Below are positions 1 through 5,038 of a DNA stretch of 8,037 bases, in pieces. The first letter of the stretch is position 1. The number at the start of each line of letters is the position of its first letter. A program made the translations under genes and the position numbers. The DNA comes from an uncultured bacterium (GTDB lineage: Bacteria > Bacillota > Clostridia > Oscillospirales > Oscillospiraceae), in the NCBI GenBank assembly GCA_949288405.1, contig CASEKM010000062.1:1-8037 (forward strand). Reading direction: 5' to 3'. A model generated the notes under the pieces. That model had not been told where the DNA came from. It saw only the letters and a program-made list of their open reading frames with translations, and did not search any database.

Positions 1-795
1 GGGGGGCGCCACTTTGTTTTTCACGATCTTGGCTCGGGTGCGGTTGCCGATGATCTCGGTGCCGCTCTTCAGGGCCTCGATGCGGCGCACGTCGATGCGT
101 ACCGAGGAGTAGAACTTCAGGGCCCGGCCGCCGGTGGTGACCTCCGGGTTGCCGTAGACGATGCCCACCTTCTCGCGCAGCTGGTTGATAAAGATGACGA
201 TGCAGTTGGTCTTAGCGATGCAGCCGGCCAGCTTCCGCAGAGCCTGGCTCATCAGGCGGGCCAGCAGGCCCACATGGGAGTCGCCCATGTCCCCCTCGAT
301 CTCCGCCCGGGGAGTCAGCGCGGCCACCGAGTCCACCACCACCACGTCGATGGCGCCGGAGCGCACCAGGGCTTCGCAGATCTCCAGACCCTGCTCGCCG
401 GTGTCCGGCTGGGAGATGAGCATGGAGTCGATGTCCACCCCCAGAGCACGGGCGTAGGTGGGGTCCAGGGCGTGTTCGGCGTCGATGAAGGCCACCTCGC
501 CCCCCCGTTTCTGGGCCTCGGCCACCACGTGGAGGGCCAGGGTGGTCTTACCGGAGGACTCGGGGCCGTAGATCTCGATGATCCGTCCCCGGGGCAGGCC
601 GCCGATGCCCAGGGCCAGGTCCAGGGACAGGGAGCCGGTGGGGATGGTGTCCACCATCACGTCCACGCTCTCCCCCAGGCGCATAATGGAGCCCTTGCCG
701 TAGGCCCGCTCGATCTGGGCCACCGCCGTCTCCAGAGCTCTCTTCTTATCGGAAGCTGGGGCAGCGCTCTCCACCGCCGGTTTCTTTGTCGCCAT
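1..795 (-). CDS. recA: RecA recombinase, N-terminal 265 residues (3' end outside window)
   Basis: RecA binds single-stranded DNA, performs ATP-dependent strand exchange and stimulates LexA self-cleavage. The reading frame is open from the ATG at 793-795 to the window edge, exactly 265 codons. Visible landmarks are the Walker A motif GPESSGKT at residues 77-84, FIDAEHALDP at 103-112, the Walker B strand VVVVDS at 151-156, the L1/L2 region with FINQLREKVG at 202-211, and GGRALKFYSSVR at 222-233. The C-terminal domain is missing only because the window ends. A 15-20 residue Lys/Ala-rich extension precedes the usual start of homology (KKRALE), a normal clostridial variation. The start is fixed by an AAAGGAG Shine-Dalgarno at 805-811, about 9 nt upstream. 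A second ATG at 800-802 is in another frame and lies too close to that site. I see no canonical LexA box upstream. prmC lies upstream on the same strand, 288 bp away. The identification is certain. Confidence 0.98.
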   Translation of the reverse strand, partial: MATKKPAVESAAPASDKKRALETAVAQIERAYGKGSIMRLGESVDVMVDTIPTGSLSLDLALGIGGLPRGRIIEIYGPESSGKTTLALHVVAEAQKRGGEVAFIDAEHALDPTYARALGVDIDSMLISQPDTGEQGLEICEALVRSGAIDVVVVDSVAALTPRAEIEGDMGDSHVGLLARLMSQALRKLAGCIAKTNCIVIFINQLREKVGIVYGNPEVTTGGRALKFYSSVRIDVRRIEALKSGTEIIGNRTRAKIVKNKVAPP

Positions 796-804
796 TGTGC
801 ATTA

Positions 805-811
805 CTCCTTT
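805..811 (-). promoter_or_regulatory. Ribosome binding site of recA
   Basis: AAAGGAG on the minus strand, about 9 nt before the recA ATG at 793-795. It rules out the out-of-frame ATG at 800-802, which would be only 2 nt away. Confidence 0.8.
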
Positions 812-954
812 GCCGCCGGCCCCCTTATGTATGGTCTGCCGGTTTTGTTCTGTCTTGTACAGCTTATACTTCTGTCTATCCAATAAATCGGACTTGTACT
901 TTACATAAGATTCCCAATTTGATTTTGTGTTCCCAGGTTCAAAAATTATCTTGC

Positions 955-981
955 CGTTCCCGCCCCGCAGGGGCGGGAACG
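955..981 (-). terminator. Perfect 12-bp GC-rich hairpin, possible weak terminator after prmC
   Basis: Arms 955-966 and 970-981 are exactly complementary (CGTTCCCGCCCC and its complement) around a 3-nt loop at 967-969. Read on the minus strand, the direction of prmC and recA, the hairpin is followed after a few bases by the AT-rich run ATAATTTTT. Read on the plus strand there is no T tract. This is compatible with a weak intrinsic terminator or attenuator about 100 nt after the prmC stop and 160 nt before recA. The T run is displaced from the stem base and imperfect, so it could instead be a structural repeat hairpin that stabilises mRNA ends. Confidence 0.5.
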
Positions 982-988
982 CACAAAA

Positions 989-1086
989 GAATTGGGACTT
1001 ATGAGATAGGAGTTGCGAGACGGGAGATATTTTCACCGGGCGCCGCAATTCCTATCTCCACTCTCTACTCTTAACTCTCCACTCTA
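989..1086. repeat. Heptad-repeat inverted element A (prmC 3' end)
   Basis: The stretch divides into 7-bp units. On the plus strand, 989-1030 reads as six units that all begin GA (for example GAGATAG at 1003-1009 and GAGTTGC at 1010-1016). After a 14-bp centre (1031-1044), 1045-1086 reads on the minus strand as six units of similar type (GAATTGC, GAGATAG, GAGAGTG, AAGAGTA, GAGAGTT, TAGAGTG). The arms 1003-1016 and 1045-1058 are complementary at 13 of 14 positions, so a hairpin with a 28-nt loop can form. The outermost unit contains the prmC stop codon (1084-1086). The purine/pyrimidine strand bias and 7-bp period match element B at 1967-2065. Origin and function are unknown. Heptameric STRR repeats are known in cyanobacteria, but no relationship is implied. 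Confidence 0.6.
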
Positions 1087-1947
1087 TTGATTGATGGTTC
1101 CCTCCACCACCCGCCAGATGCCCTGGGTGTCGGCGGTGGTCTGGATCTGCTCAAAGCCGTTTTGGGACAGGATCTCCTCCACGTCCTGGGCCTGACCGAC
1201 CCCCACCTCGAAGAGGAGGGAGCCCCCCAGGCGGATGGCGCTCTTCCACTTGGCGGCGATGAACCGGTAGAAGTCCAGCCCATCGGGGCCGCCGTCCAGA
1301 GCCATGAGGGGTTCATAGTCCCGGACCGACACGTCCAGGCCCTCGATATCCCCGGAGGGGATGTAGGGAGGGTTGCACACGATCACGTCAAAGTCCCACA
1401 GTGTGGAGGCGGGGGGCTCCATGGCATCCACAGACAGGCAGGTCACCCGGGCGTTCAGCCCGTTGCGGCGCACATTCTGCTTGCACACCCGAAGGGCCCC
1501 CTCGGACAGCTCGCCCAGCACCACCCGGCACTGGGGGGCGTGGGCGGCGATGGCCAGCCCCACACAGCCGCTGCCGGCACACAGGTCCAGCACTCTGGCC
1601 CCCTCGCCGGCGGCCTTGGCCTTCAGGATGCCCCGCTCCGCCAGCACCTCGGTGTCGGAACGGGGGATGAGCACCTCACTGGAGATGTCCAGCGGGAGGC
1701 CGTAAAACTCCCACTCGCCCACGATGTAGGCCACCGGCTCCCCGGCCAGGCGGCGCTGGACCAGGGCCTCCACCTGTCCCTCCAGGTCCCCGGAGGCGTA
1801 CAGGGGCATATCCCGCACCAGCTGCTCCTTGGTCTTCCCTGTGGCGAAGCACAGGATCTCCCGGGCCTCCAGCTGGGCGGCCTCCACCCCGGCCTTCCGC
1901 AGACGGGCGCGGGTGTCCAGATATAGATTGTTATAGGTGGTCGCCAT
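1084..1947 (-). CDS. prmC: Peptide chain release factor N5-glutamine methyltransferase PrmC (HemK)
   Basis: PrmC uses S-adenosylmethionine to methylate the side-chain amide of the Gln in the GGQ motif of release factors RF1 and RF2, which speeds peptide release. The 287-residue protein has the family layout. An N-terminal helical domain covers about residues 1-75. The linker motif PVAYIVGEWEFYG at 71-83, followed by LIPRSDTE at 93-100, is next. Then comes the Rossmann methyltransferase fold with SAM motif DLCAGSGC at 121-128 and the catalytic NPPY at 192-195, which holds the substrate Gln amide. The length is normal. The ATG at 1945-1947 has GGAGG about 8 nt upstream. The gene follows yqhQ on the same strand, an arrangement found in many Firmicutes, with no obvious promoter between them, so co-transcription is likely. 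The usual partner prfA (RF1) is not adjacent; recA follows instead. The stop codon lies in repeat element A. Confidence 0.97.
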   Translation of the reverse strand: MATTYNNLYLDTRARLRKAGVEAAQLEAREILCFATGKTKEQLVRDMPLYASGDLEGQVEALVQRRLAGEPVAYIVGEWEFYGLPLDISSEVLIPRSDTEVLAERGILKAKAAGEGARVLDLCAGSGCVGLAIAAHAPQCRVVLGELSEGALRVCKQNVRRNGLNARVTCLSVDAMEPPASTLWDFDVIVCNPPYIPSGDIEGLDVSVRDYEPLMALDGGPDGLDFYRFIAAKWKSAIRLGGSLLFEVGVGQAQDVEEILSQNGFEQIQTTADTQGIWRVVEGTINQ

Positions 1948-1966
1948 ACAGAACGCCTCCGAAAAA

Positions 1967-2065
1967 GAGAGTTTTACGCTGAGCGTGGAGAGTGAAGAGT
2001 GGAGAGTGGAGACCGGGGCGTGGCGAGTTTCGGTTTTATCTCTTCACTCTCAACTCTTCACTCTG
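1967..2065. repeat. Heptad-repeat inverted element B (between yqhQ and prmC)
   Basis: Two 24-bp arms, 1989-2012 and 2041-2064, are complementary at 22 of 24 positions around a 28-nt spacer (2013-2040). Each arm is itself a tandem array of 7-bp units of the form RAGAGTN. On the plus strand these are GAGAGTG at 1988-1994, AAGAGTG at 1995-2001 and GAGAGTG at 2002-2008, with looser units on both sides, including an in-register GAGAGTT at 1967-1973. On the minus strand they are AAGAGTT at 2052-2058, GAGAGTG at 2045-2051 and AAGAGAT at 2038-2044. The element directly abuts the hairpin at 2065-2097. It is probably transcribed between yqhQ and prmC and would fold into a long stem. It resembles element A in unit, spacer length and position at a gene's 3' end. 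Confidence 0.75.
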
Positions 2066-2097
2066 CCTGGTAAAGCGCCTCCGGCGCTTTACCAGGC
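2065..2097 (-). terminator. Perfect 15-bp hairpin overlapping the yqhQ stop codon
   Basis: Arms 2065-2079 and 2083-2097 (GCCTGGTAAAGCGCC and its exact complement) enclose a 3-nt loop. The TAA stop of the DUF1385 gene (2089-2091) and its last two codons lie inside the stem. On neither strand is the stem followed by a T tract, so it is not a textbook intrinsic terminator. It may be a transcript-stabilising or pausing hairpin, or part of the adjacent repeat element. Confidence 0.55.
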
Positions 2098-3084
2098 GTC
2101 TTCGCCTTTCACCTCGGGCAGCACCAGCTCCAGCGCCTTGATGCCCACCTCGATCATGGAGTCGTCAGGCTCGAAGGTGGTGAAGTTCTGGAGCCACAGG
2201 CCGGGGGCGGTGAGAAGCCGGGTAATGGGGCCGTCATGGCGGCCCGCCCAGCGGTTGAACTCGTAGCTCACCCCCACGATGATGGGCAGCATCAGCAGGT
2301 GGGCCAGAAACCGCAGCAGGGCGTGGTGCACCGGCCAGATGGCAAACACGATGGTGGAGACAATGATGGAGATAGCGATGACCATGAACAAAAAGCTTGT
2401 CCCGCACCGGGGGTGGTGCCGGGGCTGCTTGCGCACGTTCTCCACCGTGAGGGGGAGGCCCGCCTCATAGCAGAAGATGGTCTTGTGTTCCGCCCCGTGG
2501 TACTCAAACACCCGGTGGATGTCCTTCATATGGGAGCACAGGGCCAGATAGCCCACGAAGATGGCCAGCTTCAGCAGACTCTCCGCCACGTTCCGGGCCA
2601 GCATGGAGTCGGTGACCAGGGTGACGGCGGTGCCCAGCAGAGTGGGCAGCAGGAAAAACAGCCCGATGGACATGCCGATGCCCAAGATCACCGCCAGGGT
2701 GACCACGAAGGAGGCGGCCTTCTCGCTGCCCAGGTGGTTTTCCAGCCACAGGTCGAATTTGGAGGGCTCCTCCGGCTCCGCGTCCTCGTCCTCGGGGTAA
2801 AATTCCGCCGAGTACATCAGGGCCTTCACCCCCTCCACCATGGAGGCGCAGAAGGTGACCACCCCCCGGATCAGGGGCAGGCCCAGGACCGGATACCGGT
2901 CCTTGATGAATTTCAGCCGGTTCTCCTTGACGGCCAGCTCGCCGTCCGGCTTGCGCACCACGATGGCCTGCTTTTTGGGGCCGCGCATCATGATGCCCTC
3001 AATGAGGGCCTGCCCGCCGCACATGGTCTTAAAGCCCCCGGCAGGACAGGCCTGACAATTCTTTTGCTCTTCTGTTGTTCGCAT
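2089..3084 (-). CDS. yqhQ: DUF1385 family membrane protein (YqhQ-like)
   Basis: This is a predicted integral membrane protein of 331 residues. Its molecular role is not established in the family. Family marks are CGGQALIEGIMMRGP at 22-36 near the N-terminus, EYHGAEHKTI at 194-203 and RHHPRCGTSF at 222-231, a His/Cys-rich pair of motifs that could bind a metal (inference). Hydrophobic segments lie at about 125-155, 166-184, 230-250 and 257-275. A Cys pair (NCQAC) sits at residues 9-13. An acidic stretch (about 97-107) precedes the first main membrane segment. I chose the ATG at 3082-3084 because AAAGGAG lies 12 nt upstream, a slightly long spacing, and because the upstream in-frame ATG at 3156 would place the assigned promoter inside the gene. 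The next gene on the strand is prmC, a common Firmicutes pairing. The stop codon sits inside a hairpin. Confidence 0.93.
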   Translation of the reverse strand: MRTTEEQKNCQACPAGGFKTMCGGQALIEGIMMRGPKKQAIVVRKPDGELAVKENRLKFIKDRYPVLGLPLIRGVVTFCASMVEGVKALMYSAEFYPEDEDAEPEEPSKFDLWLENHLGSEKAASFVVTLAVILGIGMSIGLFFLLPTLLGTAVTLVTDSMLARNVAESLLKLAIFVGYLALCSHMKDIHRVFEYHGAEHKTIFCYEAGLPLTVENVRKQPRHHPRCGTSFLFMVIAISIIVSTIVFAIWPVHHALLRFLAHLLMLPIIVGVSYEFNRWAGRHDGPITRLLTAPGLWLQNFTTFEPDDSMIEVGIKALELVLPEVKGEDAW

Positions 3085-3127
3085 GAATAAAAGGTTCTCC
3101 TTTGTTTCAGGGACAGGCGTCTCACAG

Positions 3128-3137
3128 GTGCATGCAC
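3128..3137. promoter_or_regulatory. 10-bp palindrome at the yqhQ transcription start
   Basis: GTGCATGCAC is a perfect palindrome about 10 nt downstream of the yqhQ -10 hexamer, close to the expected transcription start. The position suits a repressor operator, but ten bases can arise by chance. Confidence 0.25.
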
Positions 3138-3146
3138 ACCCAAGAT

Positions 3147-3175
3147 ATTCTATCAAGTTTTTTGGGAAAATGCAA
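3147..3175 (-). promoter_or_regulatory. Predicted sigma-A promoter of yqhQ-prmC
   Basis: On the minus strand the -10 is TAGAAT (3147-3152, 5 of 6 matches) and the -35 is TTGCAT (3170-3175, 3 of 6), separated by 17 nt that include an A run. It lies between the degV terminator and the yqhQ start and would give a leader of about 55 nt. Confidence 0.55.
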
Positions 3176-3201
3176 GGGCCGGGCAGGGTCTGAAGGGATG
3201 G

Positions 3202-3239
3202 AAAAACCGGGAGCGGCGCGCAGACCGCGCCGCTCCCGG
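3202..3239 (-). terminator. Intrinsic terminator of the degV gene
   Basis: A perfect 14-bp GC-rich stem (arms 3207-3220 and 3226-3239, CCGGGAGCGGCGCG and complement) has a 5-nt loop. On the minus strand it is followed directly by TTTTT (3202-3206). It begins 7 nt after the degV stop codon. This is a textbook rho-independent terminator, and it separates degV from the yqhQ promoter. Confidence 0.9.
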
Positions 3240-3245
3240 AGCTGT

Positions 3246-4079
3246 TCAGTAGGCCACGACGATCCCGCCGTCGTCAGCGTAGACGGTGGTGATGCCCCCC
3301 GCCTCCAGGATCAGGATCTTTTCCGCCTGGCACTTGGCCTCGATCTGCTGCTTGACCTGGAAGGCCCGGTCCAGGCAGTTGCAGTGGCAGATGGCCACGG
3401 TGCGCCCCCTGTGGCCGGGGTCGGCGGCGATCCGGTCCACCAGCTTGCCCAGGGCCTGCTTCATGGACAGGGCCTGTCCCAGCTTGCAGATCTCCCCCTC
3501 GGGGGTGGCGCCGCACAGCAGCTTGATCTTCAGGGCGCTGGTGACCACCGCCTGGAGCTTGGTGAGCCGGCCGTTTTTCCGCAGGTTGTCCAGGGACTCC
3601 AGCACGAACAGGGTCTGCATCTGGTAGATATACTGCTCCACCTCCCGGACCACCCGCTTGAAGGGCATGCCGGAGGAGGCCAGCTCCTGGAGCTTCAGGG
3701 CGATGAGCACCTCGCCGGAGGAGGCGGAGCAGGAGTTGAACACGTGGACGTTGCGCTGGGGCTCGTCCTCCTCCAGGAGGACCCGGGCCTGCTCCGCGCT
3801 GTTGTGGGAGCCGCTGAGCAGGGCGGACAGGGTGACCACGTAGATGTCGTCCGCCCCCTGGAAGGCGTCCAGGTAGTCCTGGGGAGCGGGACATGAGGTG
3901 GAGGGGGCCTCCTCGCTCTGGCGCATGGCCCACAGCAGGTCGGCCTGGTCCAGAGTGTGGTCGTCGATGAACACGCTCCCGTTGGAGCGGATGGACAGGG
4001 GGACCTTTACAAAGCAGGGGTCCTGTTCCATCTGAGAGGTCAGGTCGCAGCAGCTGTCCACTACAATTTTGAAGCTCAT
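3246..4079 (-). CDS. DegV family fatty-acid-binding protein
   Basis: DegV/FakB proteins bind a single fatty acid. In many Firmicutes they present it to the kinase FakA, which makes acyl-phosphate for phospholipid synthesis; that role here is by homology. The 277-residue protein opens with KIVVDSCCDLT at residues 4-14. It carries STSCPAP at 60-66 (family STSQPSP, lipid carboxylate contact), LSALLSGSHNSA at 84-95 (family LSGTYQSA), FNSCSASSGE at 114-123 and LESLDNLRKNGRLTK at 160-174. The C-terminus, YADDGGIVVAY, lacks the frequent H-x-GPG signature. The ATG at 4077-4079 is preferred because GGAG lies 9 nt upstream. The ATG two codons earlier is too close to that site, and longer N-termini would run through the promoter and into trmD. 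The gene has its own promoter and terminator. No fakA-like (Dak2-domain) gene is visible nearby. Confidence 0.92.
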   Translation of the reverse strand: MSFKIVVDSCCDLTSQMEQDPCFVKVPLSIRSNGSVFIDDHTLDQADLLWAMRQSEEAPSTSCPAPQDYLDAFQGADDIYVVTLSALLSGSHNSAEQARVLLEEDEPQRNVHVFNSCSASSGEVLIALKLQELASSGMPFKRVVREVEQYIYQMQTLFVLESLDNLRKNGRLTKLQAVVTSALKIKLLCGATPEGEICKLGQALSMKQALGKLVDRIAADPGHRGRTVAICHCNCLDRAFQVKQQIEAKCQAEKILILEAGGITTVYADDGGIVVAY

Positions 4080-4117
4080 ACGCATCATCTCCAAAGGTGG
4101 TTTTTCAAATGAAATTA

Positions 4118-4133
4118 ACAGTATCTTTACTGT
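4118..4133. promoter_or_regulatory. Inverted repeat over the degV -10 and start site, possible operator
   Basis: ACAGTA (4118-4123) and TACTGT (4128-4133) form an inverted repeat with a 4-bp spacer. It covers the -10 hexamer and the expected transcription start of degV, a typical repressor position. The arms are short and no binding protein can be named. Confidence 0.35.
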
Positions 4134-4157
4134 AACACAGGCCCAGGGAAATGTAAA
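4129..4157 (-). promoter_or_regulatory. Predicted extended -10 promoter of degV
   Basis: Minus strand: -35 TTTACA (4152-4157, 5 of 6), 17-nt spacer, -10 TACAGT (4129-4134, 4 of 6) preceded by TGT, giving the extended -10 form TGnTACAGT. It lies in the 104-bp gap between the trmD stop and degV. No terminator hairpin is evident after trmD, so read-through from trmD is also possible. Confidence 0.55.
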
Positions 4158-4183
4158 GAGCTTCTGTGAAAGTGGGGGAAAAC

Positions 4184-4954
4184 TCAGCCCTCCGGGTCGG
4201 GGAGCCGCTCTCCGGTCTCCTCCTCCAGCTCGGCCAGCAGCTTCCGGTCCGCCTTGGAGGACAGGTCCAGCTTTTGATACAGGTCGGGGCGGCGGCGGTA
4301 GGTGCGCAGGATGGACTGCTTGCGCCGCCACTGGTCCACCTTGGCGTGGTTGCCGGACAGAAGGATGGAGGGTACCGCCTTGTCGTGCCACACCTCGGGG
4401 CGGGAGTACTGGGGGGCCTCCAGCATACCGCTCCAGTGGCTCTCGTTTTCATAGCAGGAGGGGTCGGACAGCACCCCGGGCACCAGGCGGCACACCGCGT
4501 CGGCCACCGCCATGGCGGGGATCTCCCCGCCGGTCATCACAAAGTCCCCCAGGGAGATCTCCTCATCCACGCACTCCTCAATAAAGCGCTCGTCGATGCC
4601 CTCGTAGTGGCCGCACACCAGGATGAGCCGGTCATAGTCGTCCCGCAGCCGCCGGGCGTCCGCCTGGCAGAAGGTCTTGCCCGCCGGGGACATGTAGATG
4701 GTGTGCACCCGCTCTCCCGCCTGGTCGCAGATGTGCTTCCAGCACTGGTACAGGGGGTCGGCCTGCATCACCGCCCCCCGGCCGCCCCCGTAGGGGTAGT
4801 CGTCCACCTGCTTCTGCTTGTTCAGGGTGTAGTCCCGGATCTGGTGGCACTGGATGCGGATATAGCCCCGCTCCTGCCCCCGGCCCAGGATCGATTCACA
4901 CAGCATATCCCCCACCACGTCGGGAAAGAGGGTCATAATGTCGATCCAATACAT
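4184..4954 (-). CDS. trmD: tRNA (guanine-N1-)-methyltransferase TrmD
   Basis: TrmD methylates N1 of G37 next to the anticodon, using S-adenosylmethionine, and prevents +1 frameshifting. The 256-residue protein shows the SPOUT-type trefoil-knot motifs: IMTLFPD at 6-12, VDDYPYGGGRGAVM at 50-63, LVCGHYEGIDERF at 112-124 and ISLGDFVMTGGE at 133-144. It also has PQYSRPEVW at 181-189 and LLSGNHAKVDQWRR at 198-211. The usual GGGxGM reads GGGRGA. In the segment corresponding to the family EDSF, which holds the catalytic Asp of the bacterial model enzymes, this protein reads NESH (170-173), with Glu171 at the Asp position. The ATG at 4952-4954 has GAGGAA upstream at a long spacing. Its own strong promoter precedes it. 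The usual rpsP-rimM-trmD-rplS neighbourhood is absent; a permease lies upstream and degV downstream. Confidence 0.97.
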   Translation of the reverse strand: MYWIDIMTLFPDVVGDMLCESILGRGQERGYIRIQCHQIRDYTLNKQKQVDDYPYGGGRGAVMQADPLYQCWKHICDQAGERVHTIYMSPAGKTFCQADARRLRDDYDRLILVCGHYEGIDERFIEECVDEEISLGDFVMTGGEIPAMAVADAVCRLVPGVLSDPSCYENESHWSGMLEAPQYSRPEVWHDKAVPSILLSGNHAKVDQWRRKQSILRTYRRRPDLYQKLDLSSKADRKLLAELEEETGERLPDPEG

Positions 4955-4999
4955 AATTTGCGTTGCTTCCTCACTTGTCAGATTGATGATACGCCTTTG

Positions 5000-5028
5000 A
5001 TTATATGTGATTTGCTCTGTTTTTTCAA
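5000..5028 (-). promoter_or_regulatory. Strong sigma-A promoter of trmD
   Basis: Minus strand: -35 TTGAAA (5023-5028, 5 of 6), 17-nt spacer, -10 TATAAT (5000-5005, perfect). It starts 11 bp after the stop of the upstream permease and gives a leader of about 40 nt. It is one of the two best promoter matches in the window. Confidence 0.8.
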
Positions 5029-5038
5029 TAGGGGCCGG

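Noticed and set aside
746..1048. Minus-strand frame upstream of and overlapping recA, or its internal 18-residue leader starting at 802
   Set aside because: It reads through the hairpin and heptad repeat. The internal ATG at 802 is only 2 nt from the Shine-Dalgarno that fits recA, and the peptide shows no leader-like feature.
274..1074. Plus-strand open frame antisense to recA
   Set aside because: Shadow of the recA coding sequence; low-complexity His/Gly/Val-rich translation, and it runs on into the non-coding repeat region.
1087..1926. Plus-strand open frame antisense to prmC (similar ones at 2236-3090, 3102-3896 and 6424-7227)
   Set aside because: Same codon-position artefact of high-GC genes; each is opposite a gene with recognised motifs and lacks a ribosome site.
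2013..2064. CRISPR-like array in the purine-rich repeats
   Set aside because: Units are 7 bp and contiguous without spacers, and there are no cas genes; this is a tandem heptad repeat, not CRISPR.
3085..3156. N-terminal extension of the DUF1385 protein to an ATG at 3156
   Set aside because: It has no ribosome site and would contain the predicted -10 element; the start at 3084 has AAAGGAG upstream.
4080..4391. N-terminal extension of the DegV frame up to 4391
   Set aside because: It would overlap the trmD 3' end by more than 200 bp and cover the degV promoter. The extra residues are low-complexity and foreign to the family, whereas the start at 4079 has a ribosome site and gives the normal length.
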